Of a DNA stretch of 64,000 nucleotides, positions 33,345-43,428 are shown one piece after another. Origin of the DNA: Litoribacillus peritrichatus (GTDB lineage: Bacteria; Pseudomonadota; Gammaproteobacteria; Pseudomonadales; Litoribrevibacteraceae). A model generated the notes under the pieces. The model ran no database searches, was not told the origin of the DNA, and was given only the letters and a program-made list of their open reading frames with translations. Location: positions 124,001-188,000 of the forward strand of contig NZ_BAABBN010000007.1 of NCBI RefSeq assembly GCF_039537985.1. The letters are read 5' to 3'. Position 1 is the first letter of the stretch. Every line of letters begins with the position of its first letter. Made by a program: the position numbers and the translations under genes.

Positions 33345-33902
33345 CTAATCAGAACCCTTGGGCTTGTTCTGATCCGGCGGAAACGTCTGCATCAGGTATT
33401 TTACCGCTGCCGTGATGTTGTCTTCCCGTTCTTCGGGGGAATCCCCTTCAGATACTCTGGCGCCCACTACGCCCCGCCATTGAAGTTCATCGGTTTCCGG
33501 GTTCAAAAAGTCTATGATCAATGAGCCGTACTTGTACTGGCTGACATAGGTTTCGTAGCGATCATAACGGCACCCTAGCCAAGGGCAGTGGTGACTGTGA
33601 AAACGTTGGACGGCAATTTTGGATTCGACCAGGAAAAAGTAACTGACTTTAAAATCCGGTGCGTCCTGAGTTTCGGTAAAGCCCTTATGCTCCAGGGTAT
33701 CGTTCATGGCATCAACGATGCGTTGACGGTTGAGATCATTGTCGTAAGGGTCATCAGGGTGAAGCGGTTGCAGCTCCCATTGATAGGTTTGCCAGCCTGA
33801 AGTGTTGAGTTCGGGGTCGTAGTCGGTGGTGACTTTGAATGGGGAGCATCCTGAAATCAGCAGAACCGAAAATGCAATGAACAGTGATTTGGCTGCAGTC
33901 AT
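33345..33902 (-). CDS. DUF4136 lipoprotein
   Basis: 185 residues with a lipoprotein signal ending in ISGC (Cys near residue 19). The body fits DUF4136: VTTDYDPELNTSGWQTYQW and NRQRIVDAMNDTLEHKGF near residue 60, then DFLNPETDELQWRGVVGARV near 130. Role unknown; the family is made of envelope lipoproteins. It converges with the PLD gene. Confidence 0.82.
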   Translation of the reverse strand: MTAAKSLFIAFSVLLISGCSPFKVTTDYDPELNTSGWQTYQWELQPLHPDDPYDNDLNRQRIVDAMNDTLEHKGFTETQDAPDFKVSYFFLVESKIAVQRFHSHHCPWLGCRYDRYETYVSQYKYGSLIIDFLNPETDELQWRGVVGARVSEGDSPEEREDNITAAVKYLMQTFPPDQNKPKGSD

Positions 33903-34163
33903 AAGTTACTCAGTTAAACCGATGAGAATTGTTCTTATTATTCTAGCTTGGTTTCTCCGGTCAAGAAACCATAAATCTATCGAAAGGCCGACAATGTATT
34001 GTTAAAAATTTCAGCGAATAAGGCTCTGAGAATAAGCGACAGAAGGGGCAGCTTAAACTTGGAGGGACAGAATCCCGCTATTTCGCAAGGCATGCAAAAC
34101 AGTTATTAACACACCGTGTTGTCGGCGTGGTTACGTTCCAACCCTGTGGGTTAGAAGCATTAT

Positions 34164-34370
34164 TTATTCTTCGAGTTCTTCTCTGAACAAAAATTCTTCT
34201 GTTTGATGAAGAAGCTCTTGCTGCTCCCGATACAGTTCAATTGACAATCGGGTTGCACGCATTTTTTTGTTTTTTTCCTGTTCACGAGCGCGTTTATCGT
34301 CGTTATCCAGGTTAATGCATGCATTGAGCAGTTCGGTTTTTACTTCACTTACTTTTTCGCTATTGATCAT
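34164..34370 (-). CDS. Small charged protein of unknown function
   Basis: 68 residues, predicted helical and highly charged (DNDDKRAREQEKNKKMRATR), with no signal or membrane segment. The ATG at 34370 (starting MINSEKV) has AAGGAG nine bases upstream, which supports a real gene. It stands alone between divergent neighbours. No family recognised. Confidence 0.55.
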   Translation of the reverse strand: MINSEKVSEVKTELLNACINLDNDDKRAREQEKNKKMRATRLSIELYREQQELLHQTEEFLFREELEE

Positions 34371-34640
34371 GATGGGTCTCCTTTTGATCAATAAATCGAA
34401 GTTTAACAGCTGAAATATTACGACTTCATGTCGTGTTCATTACGTTTTAATACCAATGGTTTGTATAAAAATCAAACATTAGTTTGTGTTTTATTTGATC
34501 AGTGTGCTGTATTTCAGATAACTGGTGATTGTTGCTTGCTATTGGTGATATCAGGATATTTTGATTATTGTAGAGGGGAAGAGGTGTTCTCTTTTTGATC
34601 AGAATCAGAAAGTCCGAAGGTTAAAAGACCTTCCGTGATG

Positions 34641-37517
34641 TCAGGCGACGTTGTCGGCGAGTAATACTTGCATCTGGTCGTTGGTTAATGGCCTGCTGAC
34701 TAAAAATCCCTGAATCAGGTCGCAATTTTGATCCCTCAGGAATTCTCGGGATTCGATGGTTTCGACGCCTTCGGCTATCACGCGTAAATCCAGGCTGTGA
34801 GCCATAGCGATGATGGCTTTGGTAATGGCTGCGTCGTCGGAATTGTTGTTGATGTCCTTAATGAAGGATTGGTCGATTTTGAGAATATCAATTGGGAAGC
34901 GTTTAAGATAACTCAAAGAGGAATAGCCGGTACCGAAATCATCAATGGATAAACCAACGCCTAAGTCGCGGATTTCCTGAAGCTTACGGATGGTCCCTTC
35001 GACGTCATCCATTAATAGGCTTTCGGTGATTTCAAGGGTGAGCCGTTGTGGTGCTAACTCCGCTTCTTGAATGATGGTTTCGAGCAGCCTCATGAAGCCT
35101 TCGGCTTTGAGCTGTTGGGCTGATAGGTTGACCGACACTTTCAGGTCACCATAACCGCGTGAAGACCAGCGACGAGCCTGTATGCAGGCGGTACGCAATA
35201 CGAATTCGCCGATTTTATTGATGAGTCCGATTTCTTCTGCGAGCGGGATGAACTTCACCGGCGAAATGAGGCCATGAGTGGGATGATTCCATCGAATTAA
35301 GGCTTCGGCTGATTCGATTCGGTTGCTCTTAAGGCTTTGCTTGGGTTGATAAAATACTTCGAACTGATGTTTCTCTAAGGCATTATGCAATTCATTTTCA
35401 AGATGTAAACGTTCGGCTGAACTGTCACCCAGGTGTTCGGAGTAAAGATGAAAAACGTTGCCACCCATGGTTTTGGCCTGATTTCTGGCCAGTTCTGCCT
35501 GGTTAATCAGGGTGTGCATACCTTTGGTGTGCAGCGGAGAAATGCTGATGCCGATACTGGCCGATAAAATCAGATCTTTATTCTCAATTTGTACCGGAAT
35601 GTTGAGCACTTCAATGGCTTTGCGTGCTTTTTTCTCGATGTCGGCAATGTCTTGGTCAAACTCGACGGCAATGGCAAATTCATCACTGTTGTAGCGAGAC
35701 ACTGTGTCGGCATCGTTGAAGATTTGGGAGAGGCGTTCAGCGGCAGTGCGCAGTACCCGGTCTCCGGCGGCATGACCAAAGGTGTCATTGATCAATTTGA
35801 AACGGTCAAGATTAATCAGGAACAGCGCCAATGGTGTGTCCGACCTATGGCTGTGCTGTAAAGAAGAGTGCAGCCGGTCCATGAATAAATCCCGGTTCAC
35901 CAACCCTGTCAGCTTGTCGTAGTACGTCAGGTATCTGAGCTTGCGATCCACTTCTTTTCTGGCCGTCAGATCCGATAACAAGCAAATGTAATGGGATATT
36001 TTATTCGCTTTGTCCCGAACGACGTTGATTTTTAGCCACATCGGATAAGCAGAGCCGGACTTTCTTTGGTCTGTGATTTCACCTTGCCAGAAGTCACTTT
36101 GCTCCAACTCTTTGGTGATGGCTTTCAGCGTGTCACGTTTTTCCAGTGAATCGCCCAGATCCATCGTGTGTTTACCGATCACCTCGTCGCTGTCGTAACC
36201 CGTCATCGTAATGAAGCTGTTGTTGATCATCATGAAGTGGAAACGTTTATCGAGGATGGCAATGGCCTCTGTGGTGTTCTGGAAGACAATACTGCCCAGT
36301 TTCAGTTGTTCGGTGTGTTCCATTTCCCGGCTGACATCCCGGCGGGTACCGAGCATTCGAACGGAGCGGCCTTTATCGTTCCATTCCACCGTTTGGCCGG
36401 AATCCTCAAACCACGACCAGCTACCGTCTTCCTGACGAATGCGATAGCGCACTAAGTATTGTTCGGTGTTACCGCGCATGTGAGCGATTAAGGCTTTGCG
36501 GGCAGAGCGGAAATCATCCGGGTGGGTGTTGTTTTTCAAGTGGCGGAGAAACTGAGAAGTGGTGGTATTGCTGCTGCCAAAGAGCTTATGAAAGTGGGAA
36601 TGGTAGATGCAGTCGTTGTCTAAATCCCACTCCCAAAGACCTAAGTGACTGACTTCCATGGATTTAGATAAACGATTCTGGCTGTTCAGCAGGGCTTTGG
36701 TGGTGTCTTTATGCAGCGTCATTTCCTGCTCAAGTAAGGCATTGGCTTGCTGTAACTCATGAGTGCGGGCATCGACGGTTTTTTCGAGTTGCTCGTGTGT
36801 GTGCTTGAGGTTTAATTCGGCAGTAACGCGTTGTTGGACTTCCTGAATAAGGTCTTGGTTCAGTTTGTCCGTTTGGGTCATCGTGTTGGTGAGGGTATCA
36901 ATCAGCGCTTCTTTGTCTGAACGATATTTAAGTGCCAGTACGATGGAGCGATTGATGCGGATGGCACTGTATACCAGAAAGACAGAAAAGAGTGTTGCCA
37001 CAAAAGGCAGGGAGTCTTTCGAAATATCGTAATCGTGCAACAGGTGGAGAAAAGGCGCCAACAAGGCCCCGGCGGTGAAGCTGATGAATGCAGGCATATA
37101 AGCCGATAATGCAGCTGTGGCATACACAGCGAGGGCAGCCACTAAGGTAAAGAGCAACGCCTGGTCGTGTGCGTTGACCGGACTGATCAAGAACACAATG
37201 GCACTCCATGCCAGCCCTGAGATACCAGAACCAAAGACAGTAAACGCCACTTTAGCCGACATAGGTACTTTTTTATTACCGGCAATGAAAGAGTAAAATC
37301 CCAGCTGGCCTAAAGGTAAACAGCACTGTAAGGCAAACCAGGCGATGATGATGTGCGTCGGAAGCTGTTGCCAGAAGGACACCAAAATAACCAAACTGGC
37401 CAGTAATGACAGGGTATAGAAAGCCTTGGACTCAACCGCGAGACGCTTCAGTTGAGCCTTGAGTAATTCTGTATCCGGCGTTAGCCGTTCATCTTCAAAG
37501 GCATTCTTCGACTTCAT
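34641..37517 (-). CDS. Membrane PAS-GGDEF-EAL c-di-GMP phosphodiesterase
   Basis: 958 residues. Six or so membrane helices occupy residues 30-200, and a short coiled coil to about 280. Two PAS domains follow (about 285-400, MEVSHLGLWEWDLDND; and 405-530, IVFQNTTEAIAILDK). The GGDEF domain (about 535-690) has RYNSDEF in place of RYGGDEF, so it is unlikely to make c-di-GMP. The EAL domain (about 700-955) is intact: EALIRWNHP, NLSAQQL, EITES, DDFGTGYSSL, LKIDQSF and AEGVET. It should therefore hydrolyse c-di-GMP, tuned by a membrane or PAS signal. The substrate-side residues are judged by eye. Confidence 0.9.
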   Translation of the reverse strand: MKSKNAFEDERLTPDTELLKAQLKRLAVESKAFYTLSLLASLVILVSFWQQLPTHIIIAWFALQCCLPLGQLGFYSFIAGNKKVPMSAKVAFTVFGSGISGLAWSAIVFLISPVNAHDQALLFTLVAALAVYATAALSAYMPAFISFTAGALLAPFLHLLHDYDISKDSLPFVATLFSVFLVYSAIRINRSIVLALKYRSDKEALIDTLTNTMTQTDKLNQDLIQEVQQRVTAELNLKHTHEQLEKTVDARTHELQQANALLEQEMTLHKDTTKALLNSQNRLSKSMEVSHLGLWEWDLDNDCIYHSHFHKLFGSSNTTTSQFLRHLKNNTHPDDFRSARKALIAHMRGNTEQYLVRYRIRQEDGSWSWFEDSGQTVEWNDKGRSVRMLGTRRDVSREMEHTEQLKLGSIVFQNTTEAIAILDKRFHFMMINNSFITMTGYDSDEVIGKHTMDLGDSLEKRDTLKAITKELEQSDFWQGEITDQRKSGSAYPMWLKINVVRDKANKISHYICLLSDLTARKEVDRKLRYLTYYDKLTGLVNRDLFMDRLHSSLQHSHRSDTPLALFLINLDRFKLINDTFGHAAGDRVLRTAAERLSQIFNDADTVSRYNSDEFAIAVEFDQDIADIEKKARKAIEVLNIPVQIENKDLILSASIGISISPLHTKGMHTLINQAELARNQAKTMGGNVFHLYSEHLGDSSAERLHLENELHNALEKHQFEVFYQPKQSLKSNRIESAEALIRWNHPTHGLISPVKFIPLAEEIGLINKIGEFVLRTACIQARRWSSRGYGDLKVSVNLSAQQLKAEGFMRLLETIIQEAELAPQRLTLEITESLLMDDVEGTIRKLQEIRDLGVGLSIDDFGTGYSSLSYLKRFPIDILKIDQSFIKDINNNSDDAAITKAIIAMAHSLDLRVIAEGVETIESREFLRDQNCDLIQGFLVSRPLTNDQMQVLLADNVA

Positions 37518-37808
37518 AACTATTAACTGTTAGGCATTTAATGACTGATTGCTGGAGACGAACCCGGAATTGTTGGATACTTGTCGGTTTTAAACCGATT
37601 GTCTGAGCATCAGGTGCATAATTATTTATTGTTTTTATGTCTTCAGGATAATGACTGAATTCCTGATCGATGTAAACTTATGTAACGAAAAATTCAGATG
37701 GTTGTTAATTTTGTTCTGTAATTAATTGATTATAAACATCTTTGTTGTTCGATTTTTGCAGTTTATTCGTCATTTCCATGAAATTCACGCAGGAACAAGT
37801 TCTCAATT

Positions 37809-39953
37809 ATGGACATTAGCCACTTATTAGATCACTTGAATGATGCTCAAAGGCAGGCGGTTTCGGCTGAGCAAGGCAGTTTGCTGGTGCTGGCCGGAGC
37901 AGGCAGTGGTAAAACACGAGTGCTGGTTCATCGAATCGCCTGGTTGATGCAGGTAGAACAGGTTTCGCCGTTTTCGATCATGGCGGTGACCTTTACCAAT
38001 AAGGCGGCCCGTGAGATGCGTGGTCGTATTGAAGAGTTGCTGGACTCGTCCATTCAGGGGATGTGGGTCGGGACATTCCACGGTTTAGCTCATCGATTGT
38101 TAAAACTGCATTGGCAGGACGTTGAGTTGCCTGAAAACTTTCAGGTGTTGGACTCGGACGACCAGTTGCGACTGATTAAGCGTATTCTGCGGGAAATGCA
38201 GCTGGATGAAGCCCAGTGGCCACCGAAACAAGTACAAAACTACATCAACAACCAAAAAGACGAAGGCCTACGGGCCGATCATATTCCGACGTCTTACGAT
38301 CCTTTTTACAACAAGATGATCGAAATCTACAAAGCCTACGAACAAGCCTGTCAGCGTGGCGGGTTAGTGGATTTTGGTGAGTTGTTATTGCGTTCCCATG
38401 AACTTTGGTTAAAGCGTCCGGATGTTCTTGCCCATTATCAAAAGCGGTTTACGAATTTATTGGTGGACGAGTTTCAGGACACCAACACCATCCAGTACGC
38501 CTGGTTAAGGGTGTTGGCCGGTCAAACCACCCATGTGATGGCGGTGGGCGACGATGATCAGTCCATTTATGGTTGGCGTGGCGCCAAAGTGGAGAATATC
38601 CGACAGTTTCAGACTGATTTCTCAGGCGCTCAGTCGGTGCGATTGGAGCAAAACTATCGCTCCACCGGCCACATTTTAAAAGCCGCCAACGCGTTGATTC
38701 AGAATAACCCGGATCGTTTGGGTAAAGAGCTTTGGACGGAAGATGGCGACGGTGAAGCCATAGACTTGTACGAAGCGTTTAATGAGCAAGACGAAGCCCG
38801 GTTCATCTCCGAGCGTATCGACGAATGGCAGAGTGATGGCCACCGCTTGGACGAAGTCGCCATACTGTATCGCTCCAATGCTCAATCGCGGGTATTGGAA
38901 GAAGCCTTACTGCGCTCCGGGACGCCTTACCGTATCTATGGCGGACAGCGTTTCTATGACCGTCTCGAAATTCGCAATGCGATGGCGTATCTTCGGTTGT
39001 TGTCTAATCGTCATGATGATCCGGCGTTTGATCGGGTATTGAATGTGCCAACCCGTGGCATAGGCGCCAAGACGGCCGAACAGATCCGGGATTTTGCGCG
39101 TCAGCAGAACATTTCCTTGTGGCATGCCGCCAATGAAATGTTATCACTGAAATTGTTAAGTGCCCGAGCCGCCAACGCCCTCGATGGCTTTGTGCAGCTG
39201 ATTGATAACCTTTCGAACAGCACGTTGGATTTATCGCTGGATGAGATTGTGGCTCAGGTGGTTGAGCGCAGCGGTTTGATTGATCATCACCTGAAAGAAA
39301 AGGGCGAGGCCGGTCGCAGCCGTGTGGAAAACATGCAGGAACTGGTCAGTGCCGCGCGACAATACAGAAATGAAGACGATCACTCCTCTGAGTTGGCCGC
39401 CTTCCTCGACAGCGCCGCCTTAGATGCCGGCGATACTCAGGCCAGTGAACATGAATCCGCCGTACAAATGATGACTTTGCACTCTGCCAAAGGGCTGGAG
39501 TTCCCGTTGGTGTTTATGGTCGGGATGGAAGAAGGTTTGTTTCCGCATAAAATGTCGGCCGACGAGCCGGGCCGACTGGAAGAGGAACGTCGTTTGGCGT
39601 ATGTGGGAATCACTCGTGCGATGAGTAAGTTAGTGCTGACTCATGCAGAGAGCCGAAGACTGTATGGCAGTGAAACCTTCAACCGGCTTTCACGCTTCAT
39701 CAATGAAATTCCGGTGGAGCATGTTAATGAATTGCGGGTGAAAGCCCCGATCACCAAGCCTGCGGTGGCCTCCATCGGAGTACCGGATTCCTCCTTGGTT
39801 CCTTTGGGCCAAAGGGTATATCACGAGGTGTTTGGTGAAGGCACTGTGATGAACTGTGAAGGTCAGGGCGCAAATGCCCGGGTGCAGGTGAATTTCAGTG
39901 AAGATGGTACTAAGTGGCTGATGTTGGCCTATGCTAATCTTCAAATGCTGTAG
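37809..39953 (+). CDS. uvrD: DNA helicase II
   Basis: 714 residues, typical UvrD length. SF1 helicase motifs in order: LVLAGAGSGKT (Walker A, near residue 28), VTFTNKAAREM, VDEFQDTN (motif II, near 220), GDDDQSIYGWRGA, EQNYRST, and TLHSAKGLEFPLVF near 555. It unwinds DNA in nucleotide-excision and mismatch repair. The C-terminus ending in FGEGTVMNCEG onward is the UvrD/PcrA tail. It follows the EAL gene divergently after 290 bp. Confidence 0.92.
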   Translation: MDISHLLDHLNDAQRQAVSAEQGSLLVLAGAGSGKTRVLVHRIAWLMQVEQVSPFSIMAVTFTNKAAREMRGRIEELLDSSIQGMWVGTFHGLAHRLLKLHWQDVELPENFQVLDSDDQLRLIKRILREMQLDEAQWPPKQVQNYINNQKDEGLRADHIPTSYDPFYNKMIEIYKAYEQACQRGGLVDFGELLLRSHELWLKRPDVLAHYQKRFTNLLVDEFQDTNTIQYAWLRVLAGQTTHVMAVGDDDQSIYGWRGAKVENIRQFQTDFSGAQSVRLEQNYRSTGHILKAANALIQNNPDRLGKELWTEDGDGEAIDLYEAFNEQDEARFISERIDEWQSDGHRLDEVAILYRSNAQSRVLEEALLRSGTPYRIYGGQRFYDRLEIRNAMAYLRLLSNRHDDPAFDRVLNVPTRGIGAKTAEQIRDFARQQNISLWHAANEMLSLKLLSARAANALDGFVQLIDNLSNSTLDLSLDEIVAQVVERSGLIDHHLKEKGEAGRSRVENMQELVSAARQYRNEDDHSSELAAFLDSAALDAGDTQASEHESAVQMMTLHSAKGLEFPLVFMVGMEEGLFPHKMSADEPGRLEEERRLAYVGITRAMSKLVLTHAESRRLYGSETFNRLSRFINEIPVEHVNELRVKAPITKPAVASIGVPDSSLVPLGQRVYHEVFGEGTVMNCEGQGANARVQVNFSEDGTKWLMLAYANLQML

Positions 39954-40025
39954 CGAACAGGCGTGTTTGTGTAATACATTACTAATCAAAATCCGATGAA
40001 AGAATAATAAAACAAGGAGCGAGAA

Positions 40026-41141
40026 ATGAAACGCCGCGACATATTAACGATCGCAGGAGTGGGGGCTGCCGCCGCAGCGCTGTCAGGCTGTCAGTCCAAA
40101 GAAGACTGTGGCCCTGCTACCGGCGGTGAAGCCGCTGCTCAGCAAACCTATGAATGGAAATTAGTGACGTCCTGGCCAAAGAACTTTCCGGGGCTAGGTA
40201 TGGCTCCTGAGCGTTTGGCTAAAATGGTTAAGGCCATGTCCAACGGTCGTTTAAAGATTAAGGTGTATGGTGCGGGTGAACTGGTTCCGGCTTTGGAAGT
40301 GTTTGATGCGGTGTCCCGTGGTACGGCTCAAATGGGCCACAGTGGTGCTTATTACTGGAAAGGAAAAATTCCGGCATCGCAGTTTTTTACTTCCGTGCCG
40401 TTTGGTTTAACCGCACAGGAAATTAATGCCTGGATTAACTACGGTGGTGGCCAGGCGTTATGGGAAGAAATTTACGCCCAGCATAATGTGCTTCCCCTGC
40501 CGGGGGGCAATACCGGCGTTCAAATGGCGGGCTGGTTCAATAAGGAAATCAACTCCATTGAAGATTTGAAAGGCCTGAAGATGCGTATTCCGGGTCTGGG
40601 TGGTGAGGTGTTGAAGCGTGTGGGTGGTACTCCGGTGAATATTCCGGGAGGGGAGTTATTCACCGCGCTGCAAACGGGTGCCATTGATGCAACTGAATGG
40701 GTCGGGCCATACAATGATCTGGCGTTTGGTCTCTATAAAGCGGCGAAATTTTGTTATTACCCGGGCTGGCATGAGCCGGGCTCTATGATGGAGTTTTCGA
40801 TCAACAAGCCAGCGTTGGACACTTTACCGGAAGACCTTCAGGAAATTCTGAAAGTGGCGTGTAAAGCCATCAATCAAGACATGCTGGATGAATACACCGC
40901 AAGGAACAACGCCGCATTAAGTGAGCTGGTGAATAAGCATAACGTTGAAATTCGACGTTTACCGGATGAAGTGCTGGCTGAGCTGAAGCGAACGGCTGAT
41001 TTGGTGGTGGCCGAGACCGCTGAAGGTGACCCTTTGACTAAGAAAGTCTACGAGTCATTCATTGCCTTCCGTGATGGCGTCAGTAATTGGCATAAGTTGT
41101 CGGAACAGGCCTACATCAACGCCCGTTCTGCGGAAGGTTAA
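40026..41141 (+). CDS. TRAP transporter substrate-binding protein, TakP-like
   Basis: 371 residues. The N-terminus has a twin-arginine signal (KRRDILTIAG) and a lipobox-like LSGC. The body matches the 2-oxoacid-binding TakP branch: GNTGVQMAGWFNKEINS near residue 162, GLKMRIPGLGGEVLKR, and TGAIDATEWVGPYNDL near 220. It would deliver an organic acid to a DctQ/DctM pair. The only TRAP membrane genes in the window are 4.2 kb away at 45.4-47.3 kb, on the other strand. AAGGAG lies 7 bases before the ATG. The ligand is inferred from resemblance to TakP. Confidence 0.82.
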   Translation: MKRRDILTIAGVGAAAAALSGCQSKEDCGPATGGEAAAQQTYEWKLVTSWPKNFPGLGMAPERLAKMVKAMSNGRLKIKVYGAGELVPALEVFDAVSRGTAQMGHSGAYYWKGKIPASQFFTSVPFGLTAQEINAWINYGGGQALWEEIYAQHNVLPLPGGNTGVQMAGWFNKEINSIEDLKGLKMRIPGLGGEVLKRVGGTPVNIPGGELFTALQTGAIDATEWVGPYNDLAFGLYKAAKFCYYPGWHEPGSMMEFSINKPALDTLPEDLQEILKVACKAINQDMLDEYTARNNAALSELVNKHNVEIRRLPDEVLAELKRTADLVVAETAEGDPLTKKVYESFIAFRDGVSNWHKLSEQAYINARSAEG

Positions 41142-41185
41142 CAGCCCTGCGAATACCCTCAATGGGGTTTTTGTGTCTATACTGA

Positions 41186-41218
41186 AAAAGCCTCGACAAT
41201 GCGTCGGGGCTTTTTTTG
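41186..41218 (+). terminator. Rho-independent terminator after the TRAP binding-protein gene
   Basis: AAAAAGCC(t)CGAC pairs with GTCG(g)GGCTTTTT around an AATGC loop, followed by T7. Confidence 0.8.
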
Positions 41219-41262
41219 TTGAAAGTTTAGACGTTGATGTTCTATTCAGAAGGTGTAATACG

Positions 41263-41820
41263 ATGAAAAAGTTAGTAGGGATGCTGTTCGCTATTTTATT
41301 CTCATCCACTGTGGTGGCCGAGGGATTGACCGATTCACTGGTTCAGGGTTGGTTAAACAGCCAGTCAGCGGTGGAGCGTTTTGGTCAACAGCATGATGCT
41401 CAACTGGATAAGTACAATGCGGATATGGAGAATCAAAGCACACCCATGGCGGCGTTTTCTCAAGGGGTAGTGGCATTAAAGCAAACGGGGTTGTATGGCA
41501 AATTTGAGGATATTATTGATGACTACGGGTTTGATTCGCCGGAACAGTGGGCGGACGTCGGTGGTCGCATTATGAGCGCTTTTTTTGCCATAGAAATGGG
41601 TGGCCGTGCCGCTGAAATGGCACAGATGCAACAGCAAATGCAGGCTATGATGAATAACCCGAACATTCCTCAAGAGCAAAAACAAATGATGGCTAACTCA
41701 ATGAAACAAGGGATGGCGATGTTTGAACAAGCGAAAAAAGCACCGGAAAGTGATAAGAAAGTGGTGACAAAGTTTTTGCCGCAACTTCGCAGTTTAGGCG
41801 ATCAGAATATGGCCCAATAA
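41263..41820 (+). CDS. Exported Met/Gln-rich protein of unknown function
   Basis: 185 residues from the ATG at 41263, with AAGG about 9 bases upstream. The longer open frame has no signal-like start. A Sec signal peptide (KKLVGMLFAILFSSTVVA) precedes a helical body. Residues 125-165 are rich in Met and Gln (EMAQMQQQMQAMMNN), as in some copper-handling proteins, although no clear metal motif is present. A terminator lies between it and the preceding TRAP gene, so it has its own promoter. Function unknown. Confidence 0.7.
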   Translation: MKKLVGMLFAILFSSTVVAEGLTDSLVQGWLNSQSAVERFGQQHDAQLDKYNADMENQSTPMAAFSQGVVALKQTGLYGKFEDIIDDYGFDSPEQWADVGGRIMSAFFAIEMGGRAAEMAQMQQQMQAMMNNPNIPQEQKQMMANSMKQGMAMFEQAKKAPESDKKVVTKFLPQLRSLGDQNMAQ

Positions 41821-41841
41821 TGGCCTGACAGCCATGAAGAG

Positions 41842-41872
41842 GCCCTTGAGCCGTCAGCTCAAGGGCTTTTTT
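41842..41872. terminator. Terminator between convergent genes
   Basis: GCCCTTGAG pairs perfectly with CTCAAGGGC around CCGTCAG, followed by T6 on the plus strand. It lies between the exported-protein gene and hemN and can serve both. Confidence 0.78.
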
Positions 41873-41889
41873 GATCCAGGTTAGAAACC

Positions 41890-43284
41890 TTAAATGACCT
41901 TAGAAAATCTTTGCTGCAGTTCCGGGTTCATGTGCGCATCAAACGCCATACAAATAGAACGAATTAACAAACGCCCTGGTTGACTGATAGTGAGTGCGTT
42001 GTCCGTTAGGGTCACCATGTCATCGTCGACAAAGTTTTTCAATGACATCAGCTCGGTATGGAAGTAATCCACGAAAGAGATGTCGTATTTCTTCTCAAAG
42101 GTTTGATAATCAATCCGGTATTGGCAAGCCAAGGTCATGATCAGGTCTTTACGCAACTCGTCGTCTTTATTCAGCTGATAACCTTTTTCAGTGGGTAAGA
42201 TGCCCTGAGCCAGAAAGTTCTGATACAACTTCAGGCCTTTGGCGTTCTGGCTGTATAAACCTTGCACTAAGCTGATGGACGACGCTCCCAGTCCTACTAA
42301 GTCCAGCTCATTGTGAGTAGAGTAACCCTGGAAGTTACGTTGTAAAGACCCCGCTCTTTGCGCTTTGCATAACTCATCGTCGGCCTTGGCAAAGTGATCC
42401 ATACCGATGTAAACGTAGCCTGCTTCCATTAATTTGGAGATGGTCAAATGCAGCAGGTCTAACTTGGTGGCGCTGCTCGGAATGCTGTCGCTGTCGATCA
42501 GCCGTTGAGATTTGAAGCGATCCGGTAAGTGTGCGTAGTTAAACACTGCGATTCGATCGGGATTGAGTTCAACTACCTGGTTCAGTGTTTTCTCAAAGGT
42601 TTCGACCGTTTGTAACGGCAAACCATAAATCAAATCGTAACTGATGGATTTATAGCCACAACCTCGCGCTGCCTTGGTAATGGCTTCCACTTCTTCGTAG
42701 GACTGAACCCGGTTAATGGCCTTTTGAACGTCGGGATCGAAGTCCTGAATGCCCATGCTGATGCGATTAATGCCCAGCTTACGATAGTGCGACACCTGCT
42801 CGGTGGTTAAGGTTCTTGGGTCAACTTCAATGGAGTACTCACCGTCCCTATTCATGTCTAAATCAAAGTATTTCTTGAGCTTTGAGATGACTTTTTGAAA
42901 CTGCTCTTTGGTTAAATAGTTGGGTGTGCCACCACCAAAGTGCAACTGCTGAACTCGGCGTTTATCAAAGTTCGGGCCGACAATTTCCATTTCTTTGGCT
43001 AATGCCTCAATGTACGGGTTGGCCTTTTCTTTTTGCTGAGTCACAATTTTATTGCAGCCGCAGTAGAAACACAGCCGTTCGCAGAAAGGCACGTGAACGT
43101 ACAGAGAGATGGGCTCTGCTGAGTCTTTGTATCTTGCCGCATGGGCCAAAAACTGATTTTGCTTAATGGGTGCAAAGCTTAATGCGGTTGGGTATGAAGT
43201 GTATCGCGGGCCTTTGCCTTCATAGCGACGGATCATTTCATCGTCCCAATGAAAGTTTGAAAAGTCAGTGGATAATTCTGTCAT
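41890..43284 (-). CDS. hemN: Oxygen-independent coproporphyrinogen III oxidase
   Basis: About 464 residues. It is a radical-SAM enzyme making protoporphyrinogen IX precursors when oxygen is scarce. The cluster motif CERLCFYCGC (CX3CX2CXC) is near residue 67, preceded by SLYVHVPF. LHFGGGTPNYL near 113 and GINRISMGIQDFDP near 175 also match HemN. I chose the ATG at 43284, with GGAG 9 bases upstream. An FNR/Anr box lies about 130 bp upstream, matching oxygen control of hemN in related bacteria. Confidence 0.9.
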   Translation of the reverse strand: MTELSTDFSNFHWDDEMIRRYEGKGPRYTSYPTALSFAPIKQNQFLAHAARYKDSAEPISLYVHVPFCERLCFYCGCNKIVTQQKEKANPYIEALAKEMEIVGPNFDKRRVQQLHFGGGTPNYLTKEQFQKVISKLKKYFDLDMNRDGEYSIEVDPRTLTTEQVSHYRKLGINRISMGIQDFDPDVQKAINRVQSYEEVEAITKAARGCGYKSISYDLIYGLPLQTVETFEKTLNQVVELNPDRIAVFNYAHLPDRFKSQRLIDSDSIPSSATKLDLLHLTISKLMEAGYVYIGMDHFAKADDELCKAQRAGSLQRNFQGYSTHNELDLVGLGASSISLVQGLYSQNAKGLKLYQNFLAQGILPTEKGYQLNKDDELRKDLIMTLACQYRIDYQTFEKKYDISFVDYFHTELMSLKNFVDDDMVTLTDNALTISQPGRLLIRSICMAFDAHMNPELQQRFSKVI

Positions 43285-43414
43285 GGCCATGGGCTCCAGC
43301 TTCACTCTGCAAAAATCTTACAGTGATGTATTTCGAGAATAACGAATATCTGGAAATACGAATGTTAGTTAACGTTATGAGATGACAGTGTAGAAGAGTG
43401 CTGTAAGCTCGGTT

Positions 43415-43428
43415 TTGATGTGCATCAA
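43415..43428. promoter_or_regulatory. FNR/Anr box upstream of hemN
   Basis: TTGATGTGCATCAA matches the FNR/Anr consensus TTGAT-N4-ATCAA exactly. It is about 130 bp upstream of the hemN start. Confidence 0.8.

Noticed and set aside
33903..34163. tRNA or sRNA in the gap before the small charged protein
   Set aside because: No cloverleaf, terminator or promoter pattern convincing enough to name.
41062..41262. Longer N-terminus for the Met/Gln-rich exported protein
   Set aside because: It overlaps the TRAP gene and a terminator, and the signal peptide begins at 41263.
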